A program made the position numbers and the translations under genes. The notes under the pieces are model-generated. The model was not told the DNA's origin. It saw only the letters and a list, made by a program, of their open reading frames with translations, and searched no databases. This document shows, piece by piece, positions 9,510 to 18,582 of a stretch of DNA of 64,000 nt. This DNA comes from an uncultured Aquimarina sp. (GTDB lineage: Bacteria > Bacteroidota > Bacteroidia > Flavobacteriales > Flavobacteriaceae): contig NZ_CANLOZ010000002.1 in NCBI RefSeq assembly GCF_947492965.1, forward strand, positions 1 through 64,000, written 5' to 3'. Within the stretch, counting starts at the first letter, position 1. Every line of letters starts with the position of its first letter.

Positions 9510-11921
9510 ATGAGACTATATTTTTCTTGCTTCTTTTTAATAGTTGCTCAATCACTTTCAGCTCAATTTTTAGATTCACATAAAGAATTAAAATCATATA
9601 CAGGTTTCTTCGATTTTCACTATAGTGAAGATAAAGATGCCATTTATTTAGAAGTAGATAAATTGGATGAAGAGTTTTTATATGTTCACTCGTTAGCTTC
9701 GGGTCTTGGTTCTAATGATATTGGATTGGATAGAGGGCAAATAGGTAATGGTGTTATTGTAAAATTTGTTAAAGCTGGAAATAAACTACTCTTGGTTCAA
9801 CCGAATCAAAGATATAGAGCAATAACAAATAATAAATTAGAAAAGAAAAGTGTTGAACAGGCCTTTGCGAAATCAGTCTTGTTTGGTTTTAAAATAGAGG
9901 AAAATAAAAATGGTTCTTATGTAATTAATTTTACTCCTTTTTTGATGCAAGACACACATGGAGTTATTGATAGACTAAAAAATCAAAATGAAGGTAATTA
10001 TAGTATAGACAAGACTAAAAGTGCATTAAGTTTAGAAAGAACTAAGGCATTTCCAAAAAATGTAGAATTTGAAGCACTTTTGACCTATAAAGGAACTCCC
10101 AAAAGAGGTAATATTTGGTCAGTTGCTCCCGATGCTAAATTTCTTACAGTTACTCAACACCACTCTTTTGTGCAGTTACCAGATGATAATTATAGAAAAC
10201 GTGAATTTGATCCTAGAAGTGGAGCACTTTCTATATCCTATTTGGATTATGCCACTCCGATACAAGAACCTATCGTTAAGAGATATATTAAAAGACATCG
10301 ATTAGAAAAGAAAAACCCAGAACTAAAGATGAGTGAAGCTAAAGAGCCTATTGTTTATTACTTGGATCCAGGAACTCCAGAACCTGTAAGGTCTGCATTA
10401 CTAGATGGTGCAAGATGGTGGAATCAAGCGTATGAAGCGATTGGGTTTAAGAATGCTTTTCAGGTAAAAATGCTTCCCCCAGATGCTGATCCCATGGATT
10501 TGCGATATAATGTAATTCAATGGGTACATCGTTCTACACGTGGTTGGAGTTATGGAGCTAGTGTGGTAGACCCAAGAACAGGAGAAATTTTAAAAGGGCA
10601 TGTAAGCTTGGGAAGTTTAAGAATTCGTCAGGATTTCTTAATAGCGCAAGCATTATCTAATAAGCCTTTTGCTAATAATGATGATAATTACAAACCTATG
10701 TTAGAAATGGCTTTAGCAAGAATAAGACAGCTATCTGCCCACGAAGTGGGTCATACCATAGGTTTTGCTCATAATTTTGCTGCAAGTACTAGTGATAGGG
10801 CATCGGTAATGGATTATCCGCATCCTACCATTAGATTAAAAGATAATCAAATTGATTTTTCTGACGCTTACGATACTAAGATAGGGGTTTGGGATAAAGT
10901 AACTGTAGCTTATAGCTATGCTGAGTTTAATAATAAAGCTGACGAAAAAAAGGAATTAAATAAGATTTTAGATGAAGCATATGCTTCGGGTTTACGTTTT
11001 ATATCTGATAGTGATGCAAGACCGCAAGGAGGAGCTCATGGCTTGGCTCATTTATGGGATAATGGCAGCAATGCTTCTGAAGAATTAAAGAGTGTTTTAG
11101 AAGTAAGAAATCATGCGATTAATAACTTTTCTGTTGATAACATTAGAACAGGGGAGCCATATTCTGTTTTAGAAGATGTGTTTGTTCCATTATATTTTTT
11201 TCATAGATATCAGACGGAGGCTGCTGTAAAATTAATAGGAGGTCTTAACTATAATTATGCTACTAAGGGTGATATGCAAACGATTGTAGAAGTAATTCCT
11301 GCAAAAGAACAAAAGAAAGCACTAGATCAGATTTTGCGTACTATATCTCCTGAAGTTTTAGCAATTCCAGAAAGTAAACTAGGGTTATTTCCACCTCGGG
11401 CTTTTGGTTATAATCGTACTAGAGAGTCTTTTAAAAGTAAAACAGGAGTAGGGTTTGATGCTTTAAGTGCTGCATCTACTGCTAGTGATATGAGCTTATC
11501 TTTGTTGTTAAATAGTGAAAGGGTGTCTAGATTGGTACAGCAGAGAAGTTTAAATAAAAATGCGTTAGGGGCATCTGAGGTGATCGATAGATTGATACAA
11601 CAAGTGTTTAATTCGGAATCAAAAAGTGATTATTATAATGAAATACAAAACGTTGTAAAAAATAATACGTTAAAGCATTTAATGAAGTTAAATAATGATA
11701 AAAACGCATATCCCCAAGTACAGGCTATCGCTTATAATTCGTTGCAAAAAATAAGTTCTCTCTTAAAATCTCAAAATACTAACGTATTAAATAAAGTTTA
11801 TAATGCCTACTTTGTGAAACAGATAGAGAATTTTATAGCTAATCCTAAAGATTTTAAACCAATGTCATCACCTAAGATTCCTGATGGTTCTCCTATAGGA
11901 AGCTTTCAATGTAATTTTTAA
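9510..11921 (+). CDS. Secreted zinc-dependent metalloprotease (metzincin type, DUF5117-like)
   Basis: An 803-aa exported protein with signal peptide MRLYFSCFFLIVAQSLSAQ. The zinc site HEVGHTIGFAH is at residues 411-421 (HExxHxxGxxH), and the Met-turn SVMDYP has its Met at 434. This is the metzincin pattern. The N-terminal part (about 30-280) has the DUF5117-like layout seen in Bacteroidota zinc proteases (DAIYLEVDKLDEEFLYV, GLDRGQIG). The C-terminal part is helical and resembles DUF4953. It probably degrades proteins in the periplasm or outside. The threonine aldolase gene follows after 53 bases and may be co-transcribed. Confidence 0.88.
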   Translation: MRLYFSCFFLIVAQSLSAQFLDSHKELKSYTGFFDFHYSEDKDAIYLEVDKLDEEFLYVHSLASGLGSNDIGLDRGQIGNGVIVKFVKAGNKLLLVQPNQRYRAITNNKLEKKSVEQAFAKSVLFGFKIEENKNGSYVINFTPFLMQDTHGVIDRLKNQNEGNYSIDKTKSALSLERTKAFPKNVEFEALLTYKGTPKRGNIWSVAPDAKFLTVTQHHSFVQLPDDNYRKREFDPRSGALSISYLDYATPIQEPIVKRYIKRHRLEKKNPELKMSEAKEPIVYYLDPGTPEPVRSALLDGARWWNQAYEAIGFKNAFQVKMLPPDADPMDLRYNVIQWVHRSTRGWSYGASVVDPRTGEILKGHVSLGSLRIRQDFLIAQALSNKPFANNDDNYKPMLEMALARIRQLSAHEVGHTIGFAHNFAASTSDRASVMDYPHPTIRLKDNQIDFSDAYDTKIGVWDKVTVAYSYAEFNNKADEKKELNKILDEAYASGLRFISDSDARPQGGAHGLAHLWDNGSNASEELKSVLEVRNHAINNFSVDNIRTGEPYSVLEDVFVPLYFFHRYQTEAAVKLIGGLNYNYATKGDMQTIVEVIPAKEQKKALDQILRTISPEVLAIPESKLGLFPPRAFGYNRTRESFKSKTGVGFDALSAASTASDMSLSLLLNSERVSRLVQQRSLNKNALGASEVIDRLIQQVFNSESKSDYYNEIQNVVKNNTLKHLMKLNNDKNAYPQVQAIAYNSLQKISSLLKSQNTNVLNKVYNAYFVKQIENFIANPKDFKPMSSPKIPDGSPIGSFQCNF

Positions 11922-11974
11922 TTTCATTCGCATATTCTCTAAAAATACTAAGAACTAATTACTTATTCTAAAAT

Positions 11975-12991
11975 ATGATTATTGATCTAAGAAGTGATAC
12001 TGTCACTAAACCAACTTCTCAAATGCTTGAAGCGATAATGAATGCAAAAGTAGGAGATGATGTATATAAAGAGGACCCAACAGTAAATGCACTAGAAGAA
12101 AAAATAGCAACCATGTTCGGTATGGATATGGCTTTGTTCTTTCCTTCTGGTAGTATGGCTAATCAAGCGGCAATTAAATTACATACACAATCTGGTGAAC
12201 AACTTATTGCAGATAAGTATGCTCATGTATATAATTATGAGGGTGGAGGTGTTTCGTTTAATAGTGGAGTATCTTGTAAGTTGATTGATGGGCATAGAGG
12301 AATGATTACTGCAGATCAAGTAGAATCATCTATCAACCCACCAGATTTTTATCATAGTCCATTAACGAGTTTGGTGTGTATCGAAAATACTACTAATAAA
12401 GGAGGAGGAGCGTGTTACGATTTTGATGAAATTTTAAGGATAAAAAGTGTTTGTAAAGAACATAACTTGGGATATCATTTGGATGGAGCAAGATTATGGA
12501 ATGCGATTATTGCTAAAAACCAGCGTTTTCAACAGTATGGAGAAGTGTTTGATACGATATCTGTATGTTTAAGCAAAGGTTTAGGAGCTCCTATGGGTTC
12601 TGTACTAGTGGGGAAAAAAGAATATATGCAAAACGCTATAAGAGTTAGAAAGGTATTAGGTGGAGGAATGAGGCAAGTAGGATACATGGCTGCAGCTGGG
12701 ATTTATGCCTTAGATAATCATATGGATCGTTTAATAGAGGATCATAAAAAAGCTACAGAAATAGGTAAGGTGTTGCAAACATTATCCTTTGTAAAAAGCG
12801 TGGAACCTATAGATACCAATATTATTATATTCACTATAGATAGAAATGAAGAAGAGTTTATAGCACAGATGGCAGAAAAAAACATTCATTTTTATGGAAT
12901 GGGACAAGGAAAGCTTAGGTTCGTTACTCATTTAGATTACACTCACCAAATGCATGAATATTTTATAAACGACGTGTTGACGAAAGTTTAA
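11975..12991 (+). CDS. ltaE: Low-specificity L-threonine aldolase
   Basis: A 338-aa cytosolic PLP enzyme that cleaves L-threonine or L-allo-threonine to glycine and acetaldehyde. The family start IDLRSDTVTKPT is intact. HLDGARLWNA carries the PLP-ring aspartate. SVCLSKGLGAPMGS carries the Schiff-base lysine at residue 201. The length matches bacterial LtaE. A hairpin terminator follows directly. Confidence 0.93.
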   Translation: MIIDLRSDTVTKPTSQMLEAIMNAKVGDDVYKEDPTVNALEEKIATMFGMDMALFFPSGSMANQAAIKLHTQSGEQLIADKYAHVYNYEGGGVSFNSGVSCKLIDGHRGMITADQVESSINPPDFYHSPLTSLVCIENTTNKGGGACYDFDEILRIKSVCKEHNLGYHLDGARLWNAIIAKNQRFQQYGEVFDTISVCLSKGLGAPMGSVLVGKKEYMQNAIRVRKVLGGGMRQVGYMAAAGIYALDNHMDRLIEDHKKATEIGKVLQTLSFVKSVEPIDTNIIIFTIDRNEEEFIAQMAEKNIHFYGMGQGKLRFVTHLDYTHQMHEYFINDVLTKV

Positions 12992-12994
12992 AAT

Positions 12995-13030
12995 AAAAAA
13001 AGCTGTTTGATTACCTCAAACAGCCTTTTA
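12995..13030. terminator. Terminator between ltaE and yegP-like gene
   Basis: GCTGTTTGA / TCAAACAGC 9-bp stem (13002-13010, 13016-13024) with A run before and T run after. It can act in both directions for the convergent genes. Confidence 0.75.
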
Positions 13031-13046
13031 ATTCTAATTAAGAATT

Positions 13047-13367
13047 TTATATCTCTTTTGTGTCCGCTCCAGGAGCATTTTCTTTTACAGAATTTATTCC
13101 GTTTTCCATTCCTGATTCAGAAGTATACATTTGACTACTTCCAATTATTTGACCATTTCCTGCTTTTAGATTAAAATAAAACTTACCGTCTTTTGAAGTT
13201 TTTCTTTCATATCTGCCATCTTCAGATGAGTTTTTCTGTACAGAAGCAATCCCATTAACAGCAGCGGCTTTACTATTATACACTTCGCTACTCAGAATTA
13301 CCTGTCCGTTTTTGGCTTTAAGCGTAAAATGAAAATTAGATCCCTCTTTATTTTTGAGTTCAAACAT
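13047..13367 (-). CDS. YegP family protein (two DUF1508 repeats)
   Basis: A 106-aa cytosolic protein made of two ~50-aa DUF1508 units: FHFTLKAKNGQVILSSEVY..AA..GI.SV at about 12-45, and FYFNLKAGNGQIIGSSQMY..ESGMENGI.SV at about 62-95. Proteins of this family are small beta-alpha dimers often linked to stress or stationary phase; the molecular role is not settled. It is transcribed alone. Confidence 0.9.
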   Translation of the reverse strand: MFELKNKEGSNFHFTLKAKNGQVILSSEVYNSKAAAVNGIASVQKNSSEDGRYERKTSKDGKFYFNLKAGNGQIIGSSQMYTSESGMENGINSVKENAPGADTKEI

Positions 13368-13549
13368 ATTATAGTTGTTTTTTAAAATGTTAACTGATTT
13401 CTATAAAAGTATGTAAATAAAAGGAAAAACAAAAATGATTAAAACTTCAAAAAGTACCTTTTTGAGTATTTTATCGAGTAAAAAAACAATACGTCGAAAA
13501 TGCCTTCTTTTTTTGGAATCTTAATTTTAACATTTCTTTTTGATGTGGA

Positions 13550-13557
13550 TAAATTTG
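13550..13557 (+). promoter_or_regulatory. -7 box of the OmpA-like gene
   Basis: TAAATTTG matches TAnnTTTG, 44 bases before the ATG at 13602. Confidence 0.45.
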
Positions 13558-13601
13558 TACCTTTAAGTGTAACATAATAATAACCACAAAAATCATCAAA
13601 C

Positions 13602-14705
13602 ATGAAAAATCGTATTTTACTTATTTTCCTTGCATTCGTAGGTGTAGCTGCTCAGGCTCAAGACCTTCCTGCAAATCCAGAACCTGGAAAATGTTATGTA
13701 CGTTGTACCACTCCTGATATTTACGAAAATCAAACAGTACAAGTGCAACTAACACCGGAGTACAGAAAATTAAAAACATTTCCTGCTACTTTCGAAACAG
13801 TAACTGAGAGAGTTTTGGTAAAAGAGGAAACTAAGAAGTTTACTTATGTACCAGCAAAGTATAAGAATGAAACGGTAACTTTTATTAAGAAGCAAAAAGC
13901 ATCCAAGTTATCTGTAATTCCTGCAAAATTTGGAAAAGGTTCGGAAACTTTAGAAATTAAGCCAGCATATGCTCAATGGGAGCTTGGTTCTCCTGCTCCA
14001 GATTGTGCATCTAGTAACCCAGATGATTGTCGTTACTGGTGTTATAAAGGGTATCCAGCTGAATTTACTACGGTAGCTGTACAAACGTTAAGTTCAGATG
14101 CAACTACTACAAGTACTCCAATTGATGAATTAACAAGTACTTATACTAAAAGAGTAATTGCTGAGCCTGCAAAAGTAATCGAAGAAGTGATTCCTGCAGA
14201 GTATGCAACGATTACTAAAACAGTAATGGTAAAAGACGCATATAGTGAGGAAGTAGTAGTTCCAGCTACATTTAAATCAGTAAGCAAAGAAGTGCTTACT
14301 CAAAAAGGAGGTTTAACTACTTGGAAAGAAGTTGAGTGTTCATTAGTAGAATATTCTGCGTTACCAATCAACTGGAATTTAGGTAGTGCTACCCTTACTT
14401 CTCAGGCAAAAAGTATAATCGATACTAGATTAATGCCAGTATTAGCAAACAATCCAGGAGCTAAAATGGAGATTGCATCGCATACGGATGCCAGAGGATC
14501 AAAGTCTAGTAACAAAAGTCTTTCTGAAAGAAGAGCACAGGCAGTTGTAACTTATTTATTGTCTAAAGGTATAAACGGAAGTAGATTAGTAGCTAACGGA
14601 TATGGAGAAACAAGACTAAAGAACAGATGTTCTGATGGTGTTTCTTGTACTGAGCGTCAGCATGCTTCTAACCGTAGAACTGAATTTAGATTGATTAACA
14701 ACTAA
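13602..14705 (+). CDS. OmpA family outer-membrane/peptidoglycan-linking protein
   Basis: A 367-aa exported protein (signal MKNRILLIFLAFVGVAAQAQ). The C-terminal about 110 residues are an OmpA-like peptidoglycan-binding domain: SHTDARGS, LSERRAQAVVTYLLSKGI, VANGYGE and a final NRRTEFRL. The N-terminal 240 residues are not a barrel. They contain repeated short units of the form P-A-[KTE]-[FY] separated by charged strands (VPAKYKNETVT, IPAKFGKGSET, IPAEYATITKT, VPATFKSVSKE), plus a Cys-rich segment (residues about 137-150). The repeat part may span the periplasm or bind partners. It has a promoter-like box and its own terminator. Confidence 0.88.
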   Translation: MKNRILLIFLAFVGVAAQAQDLPANPEPGKCYVRCTTPDIYENQTVQVQLTPEYRKLKTFPATFETVTERVLVKEETKKFTYVPAKYKNETVTFIKKQKASKLSVIPAKFGKGSETLEIKPAYAQWELGSPAPDCASSNPDDCRYWCYKGYPAEFTTVAVQTLSSDATTTSTPIDELTSTYTKRVIAEPAKVIEEVIPAEYATITKTVMVKDAYSEEVVVPATFKSVSKEVLTQKGGLTTWKEVECSLVEYSALPINWNLGSATLTSQAKSIIDTRLMPVLANNPGAKMEIASHTDARGSKSSNKSLSERRAQAVVTYLLSKGINGSRLVANGYGETRLKNRCSDGVSCTERQHASNRRTEFRLINN

Positions 14706-14723
14706 TTTACAGTTAGAGAATAT

Positions 14724-14754
14724 AAAAAAAGGAAGCAATTTGCTTCCTTTTTTT
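14724..14754. terminator. Bidirectional terminator
   Basis: AAAAAAAGGAAGCA / TGCTTCCTTTTTTT stem with a short loop, between the convergent OmpA-like and YbaB genes. Confidence 0.85.
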
Positions 14755-14770
14755 ATATGTATAGATTCAT

Positions 14771-15094
14771 TTATTTAAAAAGATCTAACCCTGGTATATT
14801 AGGCATTCCTTCTTTAGCAACAGCGGCTAATTCTGCCTCGTTAACAGACGTAGCTTTGGCTATAGCCTTATTCATTGTTAGAATTAGATAATCCTCTAGT
14901 TGTTCTTTGTCATTTAACAGCTCATCTGCAATAGAAATGCTTTTAACTTCTCTATTAGCTGTAATGGTAACTTTTAGAAGATTATCAGAACTAGATTCAT
15001 CCACCATAACAGTGTCTAATCTTTTTTTAGTTTCCTCAACTTTTTTCTGGGTTTCTTTTAGCTTACCCATCATTCCCATCATATCTCCAAACAT
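14771..15094 (-). CDS. ybaB: YbaB/EbfC family nucleoid-associated protein
   Basis: A 107-aa DNA-binding protein of the tweezer-like YbaB family. It starts with [26 protein letters not shown], and the central [14 protein letters not shown] and late [10 protein letters not shown] segments are family-typical. An in-frame ATG 33 bases upstream (15127) would add an unusual leader, so 15094 is preferred. Confidence 0.9.
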   Translation of the reverse strand: MFGDMMGMMGKLKETQKKVEETKKRLDTVMVDESSSDNLLKVTITANREVKSISIADELLNDKEQLEDYLILTMNKAIAKATSVNEAELAAVAKEGMPNIPGLDLFK

Positions 15095-15200
15095 CGATTT
15101 TGTTTTTTTAGAATTTATTAAGAACAAAATTAGTATTTTACCTGTTAATAAACTAAGAGATTTATGCTAAAAGTCTAAGGGCTATATAAATGGTAACCCT

Positions 15201-15208
15201 TACTTTTG
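15201..15208 (+). promoter_or_regulatory. -7 box of the oligopeptidase B gene
   Basis: TACTTTTG matches TAnnTTTG. Because it overlaps a possible TTG start at 15206, the real start is likely downstream (15242). Confidence 0.5.
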
Positions 15209-15241
15209 CATCTTCGTATAGTTCAAATAAATACCAAGAAA

Positions 15242-17302
15242 TTGCAGATAAAAATTAAGAATCCCGTTGCAGAAAAGAAAGCTACTCATTTAGAAAAACA
15301 TGGTGATATTCGTATCGATAATTATTTTTGGCTAAATGATAAGGAAAATCCTGAAGTAATTAAGTATCTAGAGCAAGAGAATGAGTATAACGAAAAGATG
15401 ATGGGGCATACTACTGACTTTCAAAACAATCTTTTCGAAGAAATGAAAAGTCGTATCAAAGAAGATGATTCCTCGGTGCCATACAAACTAAATGGATATT
15501 GGTATATAACCCGCTATGAAACTGGAAAAGATTATCCTATTTATACGAGAAAAAAGGGAAGTCTTGACGCAAAAGAAGAAATTTTATTTGATTGTAACGA
15601 AGAGGCTCAAGGACATTCCTATTTTAAAATGGTAGGTCTAAATGTAAGTCCAGATAATACTTTAATCGCATTTGGGGTAGATACTTTAAGTAGAAGGAAA
15701 TATACCATTAGAATAAAAAATCTATTAACAGGAGAAATATATCCTGAAATAATTGAGACTACTACAGGTGGAAGTACTTGGGCTGCAGATAGCAAAACCT
15801 TATTCTATACAAAGAAAGACGAGGAGACCTTAAGATCACATAAAATATATAGACATATTCTTAATACAGATTCATCTAAGGATGTAGAAGTATATCATGA
15901 ATCTGACGACACCTTTAATACTTTTGTTTATAAAACCAAATCTAAACAATATTTGGTAATTGGTTCCAGTAGCACTTTAACATCAGAATATCATATTCTC
16001 AAGGCAGATGACCCTACAGGTGATTTTAAGGTGTTTCAGGAGCGTATTAGAGGTTTAGAATATGGAATAGCACATTATGATGGTAACTTTTATGTGCTTA
16101 CTAATGCAGATGAAGCTAAGAATTTTAAATTGATGCAAGTTTCCGAAGAAAATACTTCAAAAAAGTATTGGAAGGATCTTATTCCTCATCGCAATGATGT
16201 ATTACTAGAGGATGTGGATATTTTCAAGGATTATTTGGTGATCAGTGAGCGACATAATGGTTTAAATAAGATAAATATTAAACGATGGGATGGTAAAGAA
16301 GATTATTATCTTCCTTTTGATAATGAAACCTACACCGCTTATGTTAGCACAAATGTTGATTTTGACACTAAAATCCTAAGATATGCTTACAATTCTTTGA
16401 CTACGCCTAATTCAGTAATTGATTTTGATATGGAATCAAAGGAAAAACATGTCAAAAAAGAACAAGAAGTTTTAGGTGGGAAATTTGATAAAGCGAATTA
16501 TGTTTCCGAACGTGTTTGGGCAAATGCAAAAGATGGAACTCAGGTTCCGATTTCATTAGTATATAAAAAAGGAATTAAAAAAGATGGAAGTAATCCTTTG
16601 TTACAATATGCTTATGGATCTTATGGCTCTACTATAGATCCATATTTTTCTACAGTGAGATTAAGTTTATTAGATAGAGGATTTATCTATGCAATCGCTC
16701 ATATTAGAGGAGGAGAGTACCTTGGTCGTTCTTGGTATGAAGATGGTAAACTATTTAAAAAGAAGAATACATTCACTGATTTTATAGATTGTTCTAGGTT
16801 TTTAATAGATGAAGGGTATACTTCTACAAAACATCTCTATGCTATGGGAGGTTCTGCAGGAGGGCTGTTAATGGGAGCGATCGTGAATATGGCTCCTGAG
16901 TTATATAATGGAGTTGTGGCAGCAGTACCTTTTGTTGATGTAGTTACTACCATGCTAGATGATACAATTCCGTTGACCACTGGTGAGTATGATGAGTGGG
17001 GAAACCCTAACGAAAAGGAGTATTATGAATATATGAAATCGTATTCTCCATATGACAATGTTGTAGCTCAAAGTTATCCTAATATGTTGGTAACAACAGG
17101 TCTACACGATTCTCAAGTTCAGTATTGGGAACCTGCAAAATGGGTTGCTAAACTGCGTGAATTGAAAACAGATGAAAATTTATTATTATTACATACTAAT
17201 ATGGAAGCTGGTCATGGCGGAGCCTCAGGAAGATTTGAAGCTTTAAAGGAGGTAGCCGAGGAATATGCTTTTTTATTAGATTTAGAAGGTATAAATCATT
17301 AA
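15242..17302 (+). CDS. ptrB: Oligopeptidase B (S9A prolyl oligopeptidase family)
   Basis: A ~686-aa serine peptidase that cuts short peptides after basic residues. The N-terminal family stretch (HGDIRIDNYFWLNDKENPEV) leads into a beta-propeller, then an alpha/beta-hydrolase domain from about residue 410. The nucleophile motif GGSAGG puts Ser at about residue 538; Asp follows in GLHDSQV and His in EAGHGG. There is no signal peptide, so it is cytosolic. No ATG fits: the frame opens at TTG 15206, but a promoter box overlaps that codon. TTG at 15242 gives an N-terminus (QIKIKNPVAEKK) like that of relatives. Confidence 0.9.
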   Translation: MQIKIKNPVAEKKATHLEKHGDIRIDNYFWLNDKENPEVIKYLEQENEYNEKMMGHTTDFQNNLFEEMKSRIKEDDSSVPYKLNGYWYITRYETGKDYPIYTRKKGSLDAKEEILFDCNEEAQGHSYFKMVGLNVSPDNTLIAFGVDTLSRRKYTIRIKNLLTGEIYPEIIETTTGGSTWAADSKTLFYTKKDEETLRSHKIYRHILNTDSSKDVEVYHESDDTFNTFVYKTKSKQYLVIGSSSTLTSEYHILKADDPTGDFKVFQERIRGLEYGIAHYDGNFYVLTNADEAKNFKLMQVSEENTSKKYWKDLIPHRNDVLLEDVDIFKDYLVISERHNGLNKINIKRWDGKEDYYLPFDNETYTAYVSTNVDFDTKILRYAYNSLTTPNSVIDFDMESKEKHVKKEQEVLGGKFDKANYVSERVWANAKDGTQVPISLVYKKGIKKDGSNPLLQYAYGSYGSTIDPYFSTVRLSLLDRGFIYAIAHIRGGEYLGRSWYEDGKLFKKKNTFTDFIDCSRFLIDEGYTSTKHLYAMGGSAGGLLMGAIVNMAPELYNGVVAAVPFVDVVTTMLDDTIPLTTGEYDEWGNPNEKEYYEYMKSYSPYDNVVAQSYPNMLVTTGLHDSQVQYWEPAKWVAKLRELKTDENLLLLHTNMEAGHGGASGRFEALKEVAEEYAFLLDLEGINH

Positions 17303-17393
17303 TTAAAAAAATTAACGTAACTTCGTAATGTTTTTCTAACAGTTTATAGACTCCCCTCACTAAGTTCTATAAACTTGTTAAAACACAACCCTT

Positions 17394-18434
17394 ATGAAAG
17401 AAAATATACAAGCTTATAATAATGTTTTAGAGCTTATAGGTGACACACCACTTGTAAAATTAAACAGAGTTATGAAAGGCTATCCTGGGAATTTCTATGC
17501 GAAAATAGAATCATTTAATCCCGGACATTCTACTAAAGACAGGATAGCATTATACATTATAGAACAGGCAGAAAGAAAAGGTATACTTAAACCAGGTGAC
17601 ACCATTATAGAAACTACTAGTGGTAATACTGGTTTTAGTCTGGCAATGGTTAGCGTAATTAAAGGATATGATTGTATTCTTGCAGTTAGTTCCAAATCTT
17701 CAAAAGATAAAATCGCGATGCTTAAAAACATGGGAGCAAAGGTGTATGTTTGCCCTGCACATGTTAGCGCAGATGATCCTCGATCGTATTACCAAGTTGC
17801 CAAAAGACTGCATGAAGAAATAAAAGGTTCGGTTTATATCAATCAGTATTTTAATGAGCTAAATATTGATGCTCATTATAATTCAACCGGTCCTGAAGTA
17901 TGGAAGCAAACTGGAGGAAATATAACTCATTTTGTAGCTTGCTGTGGAACAGGAGGTACCATTTCTGGAACCGCAAGATATTTAAAAGAACAGAACAGCG
18001 ATATCAGAGTCTTGGGTATTGATGCCTATGGATCAGTATTAAAAAAATACCACGAAACTAAAGAGTTTGATGAGGAGGAGATTTATCCTTATCGGATAGA
18101 AGGTTTAGGTAAAAACTTAATACCCACGGCTACAGATTTTGATATTATTGATAAATTCGAAAAGGTAAGTGATGAAGATAGCGCACATTCTGCTAGAGAA
18201 TTAGTAAGAAAAGAAGGTATGTTTTTGGGATATACTAGTGGTGCTGCAATTCAAGGTATAAAGCAATTAGCTAAACAAGGTGAGTTTGACGAAACTAGTA
18301 ACGTTGTTGTCATATTGCCTGATCATGGATCTCGTTATATGAGTAAAGTATTTAGCGATGATTGGATGATGGAACAAGGATTTTTTGATAGTGTACATGA
18401 AGAAGATGCTACCAAAGTTCAGTTTGTGAAATAA
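17394..18434 (+). CDS. PLP-dependent cysteine synthase-family enzyme, likely cysteate synthase (CapA-type)
   Basis: A 346-aa fold-type II PLP enzyme. The Schiff-base lysine is K48 in GHSTKDR, the PLP-phosphate/substrate loop SGNTG is at 76-80, and the glycine loop is in [10 protein letters not shown]. It is longer than CysK and has no CBS domains. The neighbour 148 bases downstream is an alpha-oxoamine synthase. This pair matches what is known of capnine/sulfonolipid synthesis in Bacteroidota, where a cysteine synthase-like enzyme makes L-cysteate from phosphoserine and sulfite. The alternatives are a plain cysteine synthase or a cystathionine beta-synthase core. A hairpin between the two genes suggests separate or attenuated transcription. 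Confidence 0.7.
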   Translation: MKENIQAYNNVLELIGDTPLVKLNRVMKGYPGNFYAKIESFNPGHSTKDRIALYIIEQAERKGILKPGDTIIETTSGNTGFSLAMVSVIKGYDCILAVSSKSSKDKIAMLKNMGAKVYVCPAHVSADDPRSYYQVAKRLHEEIKGSVYINQYFNELNIDAHYNSTGPEVWKQTGGNITHFVACCGTGGTISGTARYLKEQNSDIRVLGIDAYGSVLKKYHETKEFDEEEIYPYRIEGLGKNLIPTATDFDIIDKFEKVSDEDSAHSARELVRKEGMFLGYTSGAAIQGIKQLAKQGEFDETSNVVVILPDHGSRYMSKVFSDDWMMEQGFFDSVHEEDATKVQFVK

Positions 18435-18456
18435 AATTTAATGAAAAATAAACTAG

Positions 18457-18487
18457 AGCATCTGATAGTTTACAGATGCTTTTTTTG
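18457..18487 (+). terminator. Terminator after the cysteine synthase-like gene
   Basis: AGCATCTG / CAGATGCT stem (18457-18464, 18473-18480) with an 8-base loop and seven T. Confidence 0.85.
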
Positions 18488-18582
18488 TGAAAAATAGATA
18501 TTGTAGTGAATTGGTATATTATTATGGTATCACGTCAATTTTCTGTATTTTCGCACACTTAAAGAAATCAAATTTACGGTAG

